A stretch of DNA of 64,000 bases, taken from Brucella oryzae (GTDB taxonomy: Bacteria > Pseudomonadota > Alphaproteobacteria > Rhizobiales > Rhizobiaceae). The position numbers were made by a program, and so were the translations under genes. The notes under the pieces were generated by a model, which worked only from the letters and a program-made list of their open reading frames with translations, had not been told where the DNA came from and did not search any database. The stretch is from NCBI GenBank assembly GCA_012103035.1, contig JAAVLL010000002.1, forward strand, positions 1,558,501-1,622,500. Direction: 5' to 3'. Below are positions 49,202 through 59,821 of this stretch, piece after piece (position 1 is the first letter of the stretch; each line of letters opens with the position of its first letter).

Positions 49202-50425
49202 ATGGAACATATCGGAACATTCGTCATCTACATCATCATGATGTGTGCAATCGCGGGAGCGGTCGCTTCAATCTTCAATAACGAAACGGGCCTTGGAAAG
49301 AATTCGTGGCAGGCCTGCATAGTATCGGTCCTATTTTTATTCCAGTAGCTGGTATCATGGCTTCGATACCGTACCTTTCAAAGTTCATCAGCTCACTTGT
49401 TGGACCATTGCACACCATGTTGGGTGCCGACCCGGCTATCGCGGCAACAACGGTAATTGCAGCCGACATGGGGGTATCAATTGGCGAAAGCGTTGGCCCA
49501 GTCGCCCGAAGGCTGGATTATGGCTATGGTCGTCGGATTCATGGCAGGTGCAACAATTATCTTCTCGATTCCCGTCGGGTTGGCAATGTTGAACAAACGC
49601 GACCACAAGTACATGGCTCTGGGCATCATGTCGGGCGTTCTCAGCATTCCTGCCGGTGTCGTCATAACCTGTTTACTGATCAGCTTCTTCGGCACCGATA
49701 TACGCGCCGATATCGCCGCGACGGGAACTGCGGGTCAGTCGATCGATCTTTCATTCTCCACGATCCTGCGCAATATTTTTCCCTTGGTTTTGTTCTGCGT
49801 GGCCCTCGCAACTGGATTACGATTTTTACCTGGCCTGATGATTGCGATCTTCCTGTGGTTCGGTCGGATCATGTATGCGGCAATCACGCTGGTCCTGGTC
49901 AGTTCAATCGTCGAATATTTTACATCAGCTTTCAGCACGGTACTGGGCGGATGGGGATTTGCACCCATCATCGCCGACAACGAGGATCAGTTTCGTGCGC
50001 TGGAAATTGCGGGGTATATCGGCATCATGTTGTGCGGTGCCTTCCCGATGGTCTATCTTCTAAACCGATATCTGGCGAATCCCATGGAGAAAGCTGGCTC
50101 CAGGCTCGGCCTGTCATCGGCTGGAGCAGCCGGGCTTTTGGCGGCATCAGCCAACATTCTGGCCATGTTTCGTCTTGTTGAAACAATGCCTCCCAAGGAC
50201 AAGGTCCTGGTCATCGCCTTCGCTGTGTGTGCGGCTTTCACCTTTGGCGATCACCTGGCATTTTCTGCCAACTTCCAGCCAACGATTATTTTACCACTGC
50301 TATTGGGAAAAATTGGCGGTGGACTGATTGGATTCGCGATTGCCATGTATCTTTCGGTACCACAGGCGCTCAAAATTCAACGGGAAGAGGCAATCTCCCT
50401 TAGCCCAGAACCCGAACCGATTTAG
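49202..50425 (+). CDS. EutH-type (ethanolamine utilisation family) membrane transporter (two frameshifts)
   Basis: The reconstruction is about 407 aa with roughly ten hydrophobic segments. It begins MEHIGTFVIYIIMMCAIAGA, and the pattern GPIFIPVAGIMASIPYLSKF followed by LGADPAIAATTVIAADMGGY is that of EutH. The C-terminal half includes AFTFGDHLAFSANFQPTIIL. Frame breaks lie near 49300 and at about 49471, where one extra G in a run gives DMGGYQLAKAL. There are no ethanolamine ammonia-lyase or carboxysome genes nearby, so it is more likely a transporter for the sugar alcohol or amine handled by the adjacent SDR and oxidase. Confidence 0.82.
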
Positions 50426-50933
50426 AGCAGGTTCCAGTCAAAACAGAGTCGCGATGCCTCTTTATGTCTTTGTTTTGCGCATTATCTTATGCAGAACCGC
50501 TTCGTGCTTTTGTTGGAAATGCTCTTGTGATGGAAGAGTATCACAAGCGCGCAAATGTTGATCGCAACTGGCAATCCAAGCCGCGGATGACTGCTTCGCG
50601 CTTTAACTCGGTCGTTCAGGTAACATAAGCGTGAACCCAAAAGCTGAGTTCGCTTGCGCTTGAACGATCGACCGCTATGCGCCCTCGTTCCGTACTGTCG
50701 GCCAACTTTGAATTCGACTGACAGCGAACCACAGGCCCTTATACCCCACAGTACGGTGATTGCGCTTCTTGGTCAGGCGGCTCGCACAAAGCGACATGCG
50801 ACATGCACAGTCTCAAAATCTATTGTAAATTTGAAAATACACATGTATCGATTAACGAGCAGCGCTTCTCGATGGGTGGAGATCGGTCGGCGCGGTGCAT
50901 AGCAAAGCTCATAGTCAACTCTGGGAGGAAATC
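50426..50933. promoter_or_regulatory. Intergenic region before the sugar importer operon
   Basis: About 510 bp without a gene. It carries a dispersed-repeat-like stretch at about 50478-50530 (GCATTATCTTATGCAGAACCGC to GCTTTTGTTGGAAATGCTCT in parts) and a strong ribosome site GGGAGGAA just before 50934. It should contain the operon promoter, but I cannot point to clear -35/-10 boxes. Confidence 0.45.
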
Positions 50934-51878
50934 ATGAAGACCCTTTTCCGGCTGGCCGCGGTCGGCCTTTGCTCGCATCCACGTCAGCCTTCGCGCAGGA
51001 CGCTGCGCCGGGTACGGCGAAGAAGGACAGCTATCGTTTTGTCATCGTGCCGAAGGTCGTCCATCCGTGGTTTGACAAGGTGAATGACGGTGCCAAGCAA
51101 GCTGCCGCTGCCATTGAGGCGCAGACCGGTTCGAAGGTCGAGATCGAATACAGTGCGCCGCAGCAGGCCGATGTCGTTCAACAGAACCAGATTCTGGAAA
51201 GCTCGATTGCGACCCGTCCGGACGGCATCGCCATCGATCTGCTCGATCCAGCGGGCAACCGCGCACCGCTCGAAGACGCCGTCGTAAGGCATTCCTGTCA
51301 CAATCTTCGACTCAGTTCCACCGGAAGGCATGGAGCTGACCAGCATTGGCAACGACTTCTGCGAACAGGCATCCATAGCCTCGCGTCGTCTCATCGAGAT
51401 CCTCGGCGAGGAAGGTGGCGAAGTCGCCATCATGATGGGTGTTCCAACCGCGCCGAACCATGCGATCCGTGCCGAATGCCACCAGAAGGTGTTTGCCGAG
51501 AACCCGAAGATCAAGGTCGTCGCCACCGGGATCGACAATGACGACATCGAGACCGCGCAGAAGCAGGCCGCCGCGATCATGCAGGCCAACCCGAATCTCA
51601 AAGGTTGGGTCGCTTCCGACGCTGCCGGTCCGATCGGCATCGGCCAGGCGATCAAGGAAGCCGGCAAGGTCGGCACCGTAAAGCTCGTCGGCCTCGACGA
51701 CCTGCCGGAAATGATCCAGCTGATCAAGGACGGCGTCGCTGACTCGTCTTCCTCGACCAAGCCAGAAATGCAGGGTTACTGGTCGGTCATGACCATGTGG
51801 CAGAAGGCGACCGGCATTGAGACGCCGAAGTATATCGACACCGGCATCGCCGTGCTGACGCCGGACAACGTCAAGTAA
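50934..51878 (+). CDS. Periplasmic sugar-binding protein (RbsB-like, Peripla_BP_4; two frameshifts)
   Basis: The reconstruction is about 314 aa from the ATG at 50934, preceded by GGGAGGAA. A signal peptide (MKTLFRLAAVGL plus LLASTSAFAQ) ends after AFA. The mature part has YRFVIVPKVVHPWFDKVNDG, DGIAIDLLDPAGNRAPLEDA and KLVGLDDLPEMIQLIKDG, typical of ribose/xylose-type binding proteins. Frame breaks are near 50965 and 51290. It begins an operon with an RbsA-like ATPase, an RbsC-like permease and ketose-metabolising enzymes. Confidence 0.87.
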
Positions 51879-51993
51879 CTTCGTTCTCCCGACGACACCG
51901 CGTGGGGCAGGCATTGACCCTGCCCGCTATGAATGGCCGGTGCGAACTGCATGAAAGTGGACGACCCGTCGACCTTTGGAAAAGGTGAGATCC

Positions 51994-53500
51994 GTGGCTT
52001 TTCTTGAAACGCGTGGGCTCGGCCGGGACTTTCCCGGCGTGACTGCCCTGAACAATGTCGACATTTCGATCGAGCTCGGCCGTGTCCATGTCTTCGCCGG
52101 CGAGAACGGTGCCGGCAAGTCGACGCTGGTGAAACTCCTGACCGGTGCTTATACGCCGTCGCGCGGCGCGATCCGCATCGATGGCAAAGACCCGCTCGAA
52201 GATGCGAGCCTGTTCCGCAATATCGCCTATGTCCCGCAGGAACTCACGCTCTTCCCCACATGTCGGTGGCCGAAAATCTGTTCCTGCCCTACAGCCGCTC
52301 CGGCCATGGCGGCGCGACCGTCAACCGCAAGCGTCTCGAGGCGGAAGCTGCGGAAATACTGGCGCGCTTTGGCATCGCAGCACAGCCATCCGACCTTGTC
52401 CGCACTATCTCGGTTTCCGACCAGCAACTGCTGCAGATCGCGCGCGCCTCGACCAACAGGGAGATGAAGGTCCTCATCCTCGACGAGCCAACCTCGTCGC
52501 TGACCCGCACCGAGGTCGACCGTGTCTTCCGCGTCATCTCCGGTTTCCGCGACAGCGACCACGCCATCGTCTTTATCTCGCACAAGATGGACGAGGTGTT
52601 CTCCATCGGCGACGACTACACCGTGCTGCGCAATGGCGAGAAAGTCGATGCCGGCAAGCTGGCCGACACCGATGCCGATGGGCTCATTCGCGCCATGTCG
52701 GGCGAGGCGATCCATCTCGGCGACACGTTCCAGCCCGAAAAGGCACCACAGGGAGCCGGCGAAACCATTCTCATTGTACGCGGTCTCACCGGTCGGCAGT
52801 TCGACAACGTTGATTTCGACCTGAAGCGAGGCGAAATCCTCGGCTTCGCCGGGCTGGTCGGCGCGGGTCGTTCCGAAGTTATGCAGACGATCTTCGGTTA
52901 CCTGAGGGCGAAGTCCGGCACGGTCGAGATTGAAGGCAGGCCGTGGAAGCTCGGCGACACTGCCGCGTCGATCGCCAACGGCATGATCTACCTCTCCGAA
53001 GAGCGCAAGCATCATGGCATCTTCCGCTGATGTCGGTGCGCGACAATATCGGCATGTCGCTCTACGGCCAGACGGCGTCCGGCTTTGGCATCTCGTCAGC
53101 GAAAGAGAAATCCACCGTGGCGGCGATCATCAAGGCTTACGACATCAAGACGTCCGGCATGAACAAGCAAATCGTCTTCCTGTCGGGTGGCAACCAGCAG
53201 AAGGCGCTGATTGGCCGGGCTATGGCGCAGAAACCGTGCCTTTTGATCTTCGACGAGCCGACCAAGGGCATCGACGTCAAGACCAAGGCCGAGATCTACC
53301 GCATCATGAAAAGTCTCGCGGAAGAGGGCGTCGGCATCATCCTCGTTTCGTCAGAAATGGACGAGTTGCGCAAATGCGCGACCCGCATCGTTACCATGCA
53401 TTCCGGCAAGGTCACCGGCACTTTCGATACAGCAAGCACCAGCACCGAGACGCTCGTCGGCGCAATATTCGGCAAGGAGAGCACGTCCCATGCGGCCTAA
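51994..53500 (+). CDS. Sugar ABC transporter ATPase, tandem domains (RbsA-like; two frameshifts)
   Basis: The reconstruction is about 502 aa. I start it at the GTG at 51994 preceded by AGGTGAG. Domain 1: Walker A GENGAGKST near residue 37, ISVSDQQLLQIARA in place of the signature, and VLILDEPTSSLT. Domain 2: GLVGAGRSEVMQ, signature LSGGNQQKALIGRA and CLLIFDEPTKGIDV. Frame breaks are near 52255 (ELTLFPHMSVAENLFLP after correction) and 53025 (HHGIFPLMSVRDNIGMS). It overlaps the permease gene by about 11 bp. Confidence 0.88.
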
Positions 53501-54453
53501 CATCCTCAAGGCGTTCGTCGCCAATCCGCTTGCCGGCGTCTTCGTCGCGCTACTGGTGATCTTTATCATCTCGGCTCTGCTGTCGCCTTACTTTCTAACC
53601 GGCTACAATCTCTCGGTCGTGGCACGCGCATTGGCCTTTGTCGGCCTCGTCACCATCGGGCAAGCATCGTTGATGATCCTCGGCGAGATCGACCTGTCGC
53701 TTGGCGTTATCGGGGCCTCGCTGGCGTCGCCGCTGGCATACTGATGGTAACCTACGGCATCAATCCCTGGCTCACCATGCCGCTCGCCCTACTGCTGGGG
53801 CCGCCTGCGGTCTGATCAATGGCGGGCTGGTCTCCTTTCTGCGCCTGCATTCGCTGGTGCTCACAATCGGTACGGCCGGCATATTTGGCGGCATTAATCT
53901 GGTGCTGACCAAGGGGTCGCCATAACCGGCATTCCACAGGAAATCCAGTATCTCGGTCGTGGTGATCTGTTCGGCGTGCCGATGCCTTTCGTCATCATGA
54001 TCGTCGTGCTGGCGATCGTCTCCTTCGTGACAATCAAGACCCCGTTTGGCCGCTACATGTACGCCATCGGCAACAATCCGGCCGCCGCACGCATGCTCGG
54101 CATCAAGGTCGACCGCATCCGCGTCATGGTCTTCATCTTCGCCGGCGCAGTATCGGCGCTGGCCGGCCTGTTGATGGTGGCCCGTCTCGGCACGGCGCAA
54201 CCCTCGATCGGTGCGACATGGGTGTTGGCCCCGATCGCTGCCGCCGTCATCGGCGGCGTCACTACCACCGGCGGCGTCGGTACGCCGCTCGGCGCAATCT
54301 TCGGCGCCGGCATTATTGCCATCATCGAGAACATCATCGTGCTGTTCGGCGTCTCGCCCTACTGGCAGGGGCATGGTCAGCGGCGTCATCGTCGTCCTCG
54401 CTATCTCCTTCGACGCCATTTCGCGCCGCTACCTGCGCGCCGACGCGGCTTAG
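53490..54453 (+). CDS. Sugar ABC transporter permease (RbsC-like; four frameshifts)
   Basis: The reconstruction is about 321 aa of the BPD_transp_2 family with eight or more membrane segments. Key motifs are GEIDLSLGVIGASLAS (near residue 70), VLTIGTAGIFGGINLVLTKG and GRYMYAIGNNPAAARMLGIK (coupling loop near residue 190), and the end VVLAISFDAISRRYLR. Frame breaks are near 53740, 53800, 53925 and 54365, the last where one extra base joins YWQG to GMVSGVIVVL. It completes the importer with the preceding ATPase and binding protein. Confidence 0.85.
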
Positions 54454-54480
54454 CATCCATATCGATTTCGGGAGGAACAC

Positions 54481-55364
54481 ATGAAGCTCGGACTGAACCT
54501 GTCCTTCGCCATCAAGCGCTGGCTCGGTGGTGAGGAAATGGCCCGCATCGTCAGGACGAACTCGGCATAGACACCGTGCAGTTCACTTGGGACCTCGTCG
54601 ACCCATGGTGGCCGGACAAACAGCGCGACCCGATCGCGCGTCAATATGCCGACGCTTTCGCCAAGGCTGGCATCACCATTGAAAGCACCTTTGGTGGGCT
54701 GGCCTCCTACACCTACAACCACCTTCTGGCGCCGACGCCGGAACTACGCGCGCTCGGCAAAGAGCACCTGAAGCGCGCTATTGACATGACATCCGCCATG
54801 GGGGTGAAGGCCGCCGGAATGCCGTTCGGCTCCTTCTCGACCGCCGACGCGAAAAATCCGGCGCGCCGCGAAGAAATCTACAAGCAAGCCGTCGAGACTT
54901 ACCTCGAGCTGACCCTCCATGCCAAGGCGAGCGGGTTGGAGCGCCTTTATGTCGAGCCGGTGCCGCTGGCGACGGAGTTCCCATCATCTGCGACCGACGC
55001 ACTGCGCCTGATGACCGATCTCAATGCTGCAAGCGCCGTGCCGGTGAAGCTGATGGTCGACTGGGGCCATGCGCTTTTCCCGAAACTCTTCGGCGATCAG
55101 GCTGACATGGACTATTGGATGGAGACCGTTGGCGAGCATATTGGCGCCTTCCACATCCAGCAGACCGACGGCCTGCTCGACCGCCATTGGAATTTCACCC
55201 ATGAGGGCATCGTCACGCCGCAGCGCTTGGCCGAGTTCTGGAATCATCACAAGCTGACCGACCAGACCTACTTCATGGAAATCATCTACCCGTTCGAAGA
55301 AACCGACGAGCACGTGCTTGCCGACATGAAGGCATCCGTGGCTCTCCTGCGGCAGGCTGGCTAA
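54481..55364 (+). CDS. Sugar phosphate isomerase/epimerase, xylose-isomerase-like TIM barrel (one frameshift)
   Basis: The reconstruction is about 295 aa from the ATG at 54481, preceded by GGGAGGAAC. The AP_endonuc_2/TIM-barrel pattern is seen in TVQFTWDLVDPWWPDKQRDP, GLERLYVEPVPLATEFPSSA (metal-binding Glu), VKLMVDWGHALFP (Asp-Trp-Gly-His) and HIGAFHIQQTDGLLDRHWNF. The frame breaks near 54553. EryC-like tetrulose-phosphate isomerases, LerI and apiose isomerases belong to this broad group. With a DhaK-type kinase and SIS protein in the same operon, a tetrulose or branched pentose is a plausible substrate. Confidence 0.82.
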
Positions 55365-55406
55365 GCCGCTCGTTCGCCGCCCGAACAAGACATTGAGGAC
55401 AAGACC

Positions 55407-57163
55407 GTGACTGTCAGAACAAAGAAGATCATGAATGCGCCGGAGAACATCATCTCCGAAATGATCGAGGGCATGGTCGGAGCCCACTCGGACCTGTTGC
55501 GCGTCGAAGGCGCGACGGGACGCGCCATCGTTGCTGTCGATGGGCCGCGTTCAGGCAAGGTCGGTATCGTCGTCGGCGGCGGCTCGGGCCATGAACCTGC
55601 CTTCGCCGGCTATGTCGGGCGCGGTCTGGCAGACGCGGCTGCAGTCGGCAACGTCTTCGCTTCACCGTCGCCCGAACAGATCATGGATGCGGCGCGTGCC
55701 TCCGACGGCGGTGCGGGCGTCGTCTTCCTCTATGGCAACTACTCCGGCGACGTCATGAATTTCGACATGGCGGCCGAAGAACTGGCTGCCAGCGGAGTCG
55801 TGGTGAAGAGCATCCGGGTCACCGACGACGTTGCCTCCGCGCCGAAGGAGCGCTCCGATGAGCGCCGTGGCATCGCCGGTGACTTTTCGTCTTCAAGATC
55901 GTCGGCGCCGCAGCCGATCGCATGATGCCGCTCGAAGAAGTCGAGCGCGTCGCCCGCCACGCCAATGCCGTGACCCGCACCATGGGTGTTGCGCTGTCGG
56001 CCTGCTCGCTGCCGCAAACGCGCAAGCTGAATTTCGATATTCCCGCCGACGAGATGGAAGTCGGCATGGGTCTGCACGGCGAGCCGGGTATCCGCCGCGC
56101 GCTCGAAACCGCCGACGAGCTTGCGAGCGATCTGGTCGGCGCGATCCTTGCGGATCTCAATCTTTGTGAAGGTGACGAGGTTGCCGTGCTGGTCAACGGC
56201 CTCGGCTCGACCTCGCAGATGGAACTTTATCTTTTGCATCGCAAGACGCAGCGCATCCTTGCCGATGCCGGCATCAAGATTGCTCATAGCTGGGTCGGCG
56301 AATACGCCACTTCGCTGGAAATGGCTGGCGCTTCGATAACTTTGATGAAGCTCGACGACGAGTTGCGCACGCTGCTCTATCACCCTTGCCGTACTCCGGC
56401 TCTGACCGTCGGCGACGTCGCGGCGGCCGGTGCCTTGCGTCAGGCACGTTCCTCCTCCGCTGCCGTCCATCATGAAGACGAGGCCGCCGGCAAGGATCGC
56501 AAGGAGCTATCGACGAGCGGCGACATCACGCCCGACATCTTCCGCGGCATGATGCGCAATGTCGGCAAAGTCATCGTCGCCGAGAAGGACTGGCTCTCCG
56601 AGCTCGACGGCGTTATCGGTGACGGTGACCACGGCGTCACCATGGAAATCGGCTGGATCGCGGTCGGCAAGGCGCTCGACGCTGCCCCGCAAGGCGAGAC
56701 CATTGAGGCGACCTGCAAGCGCATGGCGAAGGCGTTCCTCGATGCGGTCGGCGCGTCCTCCGGCCCGCTCTACGCCACAGCCTTCCTGCGCGCCGGGACC
56801 GCCGTTGGCGACCGTCTTAATCTCGACGCTTCGGCACTTGCTAGCTGGATCGCGGCCGCGTCGCAAGGCATTCAGGATCGCGGTCGCGCAGAACCGGGCG
56901 ATAAGACAATGGTCGACGCCTGGGCGCCTGCCGCCGATCTCGCAAAGGCAGCCGCTGGCGACGGCGCTTCGACGCTTGAAGTAATCAATGCCGCCGCGGA
57001 AGGCGCAAAGGAAGGCATGGAAAAGACTGCCAACATCCCGGCGCGCCGAGGCCGTTCGTCCAAGCTTGGTGAACGCTCGCTCGGCCATATCGATCCGGGC
57101 GCGGCATCCACGTATCTGACGCTGCGTGCCATGGCCCAGGCTCTGCGCAAGGAGCTCGGCTAG
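55407..57163 (+). CDS. Fused dihydroxyacetone-kinase-type ketose kinase, DhaK-DhaL (one frameshift)
   Basis: The reconstruction is about 586 aa, the length of ATP-dependent DhaK-DhaL fusions. The DhaK part (residues about 10-340) has VVGGGSGHEPAFAGYVGRGL, the substrate-binding loop, and EVGMGLHGEPGIRRA with the catalytic His that bonds the ketone. The DhaL part (residues about 375-585) has LDGVIGDGDHGVTMEIGW (Mg-ATP Asp residues), GASSGPLYATAF, PGDKTMVDAWAPA and GERSLGHIDPGA. I use the GTG at 55407. The frame breaks near 55880 (DFFVFKIVGAAADR after correction). Members phosphorylate dihydroxyacetone, erythrulose or apulose; the neighbours favour a ketotetrose or apulose. Confidence 0.88.
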
Positions 57164-57186
57164 ACCACTAGATAAAGGGAGGGACT

Positions 57187-57736
57187 ATGGACGACATCTA
57201 TCGAAAGGCGCTTGACGAACTCCACGGCGTTCTCGTCGAGGTCGACAAGATGCAGGAAGCAAATGCACTCGACCTGATCGCCGCGTCGCAGCGCATCGCG
57301 CTCTATGGCGTCGGTCGTGAGGGTCTGCAGATAAAGGCTTTGCCATGCGGCTCTTCCATCTCGGTCTCGACGCGCATGTCGTCGGCGATATGTCGGCACC
57401 GCATCTCGGCGACGGCGATCTCTTGATTGTCTCGGCCGGCCCGGGTGATTTCTCCACCGTCAGCGCGCTGATCGGTGTCGCCAAGCCGCCGGCGCGAAAA
57501 CCCTCTGCGTAACCGCCGAGCCCGATGGTGCCGCACCTCGCGCGACGGATGCCATCCTCACCGTTCCCGCCCAGACGATGGCGAGCGACACCACCGCGCC
57601 AAGTTCCGCCCTCCCGATGGGCTCGCTCTATGAAGGCGCTCTCTACGTGCTCTTCGAGGTGTTGATCCTCAAGCTGCGCGAGCGCCTCGCAGTTGATGCC
57701 GCTTCCATGCGATCGCGTCACACCAATCTGGAATAG
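57187..57736 (+). CDS. SIS-domain sugar isomerase, 6-phospho-3-hexuloisomerase-like (two frameshifts)
   Basis: The reconstruction is about 182 aa, normal for HPI/SIS proteins. Motifs are [20 protein letters not shown] (SIS phosphate loop, residues about 37-56), [20 protein letters not shown] and [10 protein letters not shown], and the end [20 protein letters not shown]. Frame breaks are near 57340 and 57490. GGGAGGG precedes the ATG. It probably isomerises a phosphorylated sugar produced by the kinase upstream. Last gene of the importer-kinase operon before its regulator. Confidence 0.82.
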
Positions 57737-57794
57737 GAACCGTTTGATCTGCTATCTGCGTAGTTCACTCTCTGTAATGACGGGCCTCTGAAAC

Positions 57795-58766
57795 GTGTTC
57801 GACAAAGCCAAGACCGAACCGACCGACGACGAGTTTCACTCCGACCGCGAAATCGCGCGCGTCGCGTGGCTCTATTTTGTCGGCGGCATGACGCAGAAGG
57901 AGATCGCCGCCGAGTTCGGGACCACTCGCCTGCGCATCAACAAGATCATTGGGCAGGTCCGCGCATCCGGCCTCGTCAATATTGAGGTGCGTACGCCGCT
58001 TGCCGACTGCGTCGCTCTCGAAGAACGGCTGAAGGCGAAGTTCCATCTGAAGGAAGCAGTCGTCGTCCCGGCGCTCACCGATTTAATCGAGCAGCAGCGG
58101 ACCATCGGTGAAGCAGCCGGCGAACTCCTGAACTCCGTTATCGCCGGCCGAGATCTCGGCGTCGGCATCGGCTGGGGCCGTACCCTCGCCTTCGCGACGC
58201 GCCGGCTCGTAGTCATGCCGAACACCAATTCATGGGTCGTCGGCCTGATGGGAGGCGTCACCCGCGCCTCGCTCACCAATACGTTTGAAGTGGCCATGTC
58301 GGTCGCCAAGGCGCTCGGCCTCGAGTGCCATTATCTTACCGCGCCGATCTATTGCTCCAGCTCGGAAAGCCTCGAGGCTTTCCTGCACAATGATGAGATC
58401 GCTGACGTGCTCGCTCGCACCGAGATCGCTGATGTGGCACTCGTCGCCTGCGGCGATCTGCACGAACACTCGCCTATTCCCTCGCTGCGCGTCGTGAAAG
58501 ACAACCTTGAAGAACTGGAACGGTGCGGCGCGGTGGGCGAGATCCTCGGATATTTCCTTCGTGCCGACGGCACGGTGGTCGATCACCAGATCAATCGCTC
58601 GATCATGGCCATTTCACTCGACGCGTTGCGCCAGAAGCCGGTCTCGGTGCTGGCGTCCGGCGGGCTTTATAAAGCACCTATCATCCGCGCCACACTACTT
58701 GGTCGCTACGTAAACCACCTTGTTACCGACGAGGCCGTGGCGCAAGTCTTGCTAAATGACGCGTAG
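57795..58766 (+). CDS. SorC family transcriptional regulator
   Basis: Intact, 323 aa from a GTG at 57795. The N-terminal helix-turn-helix is in VAWLYFVGGMTQKEIAAEFG then TTRLRINKIIGQVRASGLVN (residues about 22-62). The C-terminal sugar-binding domain (Sugar-bind) includes GVGIGWGRTLAFATRRL, YLTAPIYCSSSESLEAFLHN and ALVACGDLHEHSPIP, ending GLYKAPIIRATLLGRYVNHL. EryD, DeoR (Bacillus) and SorC belong here and bind phosphorylated sugar intermediates. It lies about 58 bp after the SIS gene on the same strand and probably regulates the operon. Confidence 0.93.
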   Translation: MFDKAKTEPTDDEFHSDREIARVAWLYFVGGMTQKEIAAEFGTTRLRINKIIGQVRASGLVNIEVRTPLADCVALEERLKAKFHLKEAVVVPALTDLIEQQRTIGEAAGELLNSVIAGRDLGVGIGWGRTLAFATRRLVVMPNTNSWVVGLMGGVTRASLTNTFEVAMSVAKALGLECHYLTAPIYCSSSESLEAFLHNDEIADVLARTEIADVALVACGDLHEHSPIPSLRVVKDNLEELERCGAVGEILGYFLRADGTVVDHQINRSIMAISLDALRQKPVSVLASGGLYKAPIIRATLLGRYVNHLVTDEAVAQVLLNDA

Positions 58767-58924
58767 CGGTGGCGTCGCTTTAACATATTTTCATTGATAG
58801 CGCTGATATTGGGTTGAGATGACCGAGCTACCCAATGCCGATACAACACACCCTGCTACTAGCGTCACCGTTTTCCTGCTGAGATTATCGTCCATGCAGT
58901 ATGGCTCTATCATTGTTTCCCACT
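58767..58924. other. Short gap after the SorC gene
   Basis: About 160 bp without a gene; it ends where the IS6-family similarity begins. I see no strong terminator. Confidence 0.4.
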
Positions 58925-59545
58925 GAGCCTGTGAGATGTCGAAGACCTGCTGGCCGAGCGTGGGATCGATGTGTCGTATCAAACGGTCTGCAAATGGGCA
59001 GCACAATTGGGTCACAAGTTTGCCTACCGCCTCCGGCAACATTCGCACGGTAACTTGCCGACAAGTGACATCTCGATGAGATGGCCGTGCCCATCAAGGG
59101 TAAGAAATACTGGCTGTGGCGCGCCGTGGATGCCAATGGCTATGTTCTCGATGCTCTTGCGCAAAGCCGTAGAAACAAGGGCGCCGCTCTTTGGCTAATG
59201 CGCAAGTTGCTGAAGGCCCAAGGCATGACGCCACGCGTTATGGTGACCGACAAATTGCGCTCTTACGATGCAGCAAAACGAGAGATCATGCCCGGTATGG
59301 AGCATCGTTCGCATAAAAGCCTCAACAACCGTGCCGAAAATTCGCATCTTCCAGTGCGGCGGCGAGAACGACGGATGATACGATTCAAGTCCGCACTACA
59401 CTGCCCGTGCTTTGTCTCAACACATAGCCAGATTGCCAATCTCTTTCTTCTTCATCGAAAACACGTGACCGCCGCCGATCATCGACAACTACGCAGCAAC
59501 GCCATCACGACTTGGCGTCAAATCGCCTTGTCGGTAAATGCGTGA
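58925..59545 (+). pseudogene. IS6-family transposase, 5'-truncated remnant
   Basis: Readable pieces are LLAERGIDVSYQTVCKWAAQ (near 58935-58995), HLDEMAVPIKGKKYWLWRAV (near 59070), RSRRNKG-like QSRRNKGAALWLMRKLLKAQ, VMVTDKLRSYDAAKREI with the second Asp, and NNRAENSHLPVRRRERRMIR with the Glu and the family RxRExxM-type tail. These match IS6/IS26-like transposases, but the first third is missing and the frame changes near 59075. The left border of the similarity marks a deletion or an insertion end. It is probably inactive. Confidence 0.75.
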
Positions 59546-59640
59546 AATTCACCGCGCAGGAACTGTCCCGTCCGTCCGTAACTTAGAGCGACACCACCGC
59601 CGGACTTCCTCCTCCCAGGATCTGATCTTGCCCATAATTC

Positions 59641-59674
59641 CCCGTCGCGTCTCTCGCGGCGGGTGTTTTATTTG
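59641..59674 (+). terminator. Strong rho-independent terminator
   Basis: A 9-bp stem CCCGTCGCG / CGCGGCGGG (one G-T pair) with a 5-base loop is followed by TGTTTTATTT. No intact plus-strand gene ends close upstream, so it may be a remnant or end an unrecognised short RNA. Confidence 0.7.
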
Positions 59675-59821
59675 GGGAACGGAGGGTAGCTCAAGAGCTG
59701 GGCTTTCCGGTCACTTGCAGAGTAATGTTGAATCTCAGCCGCCATTGCTAGAAATTCTCATCCGTTCTGCCGTGCAGGTGACATGGATCCGTTTGGTGAG
59801 AGCTACGCTACAGGAATGCGA

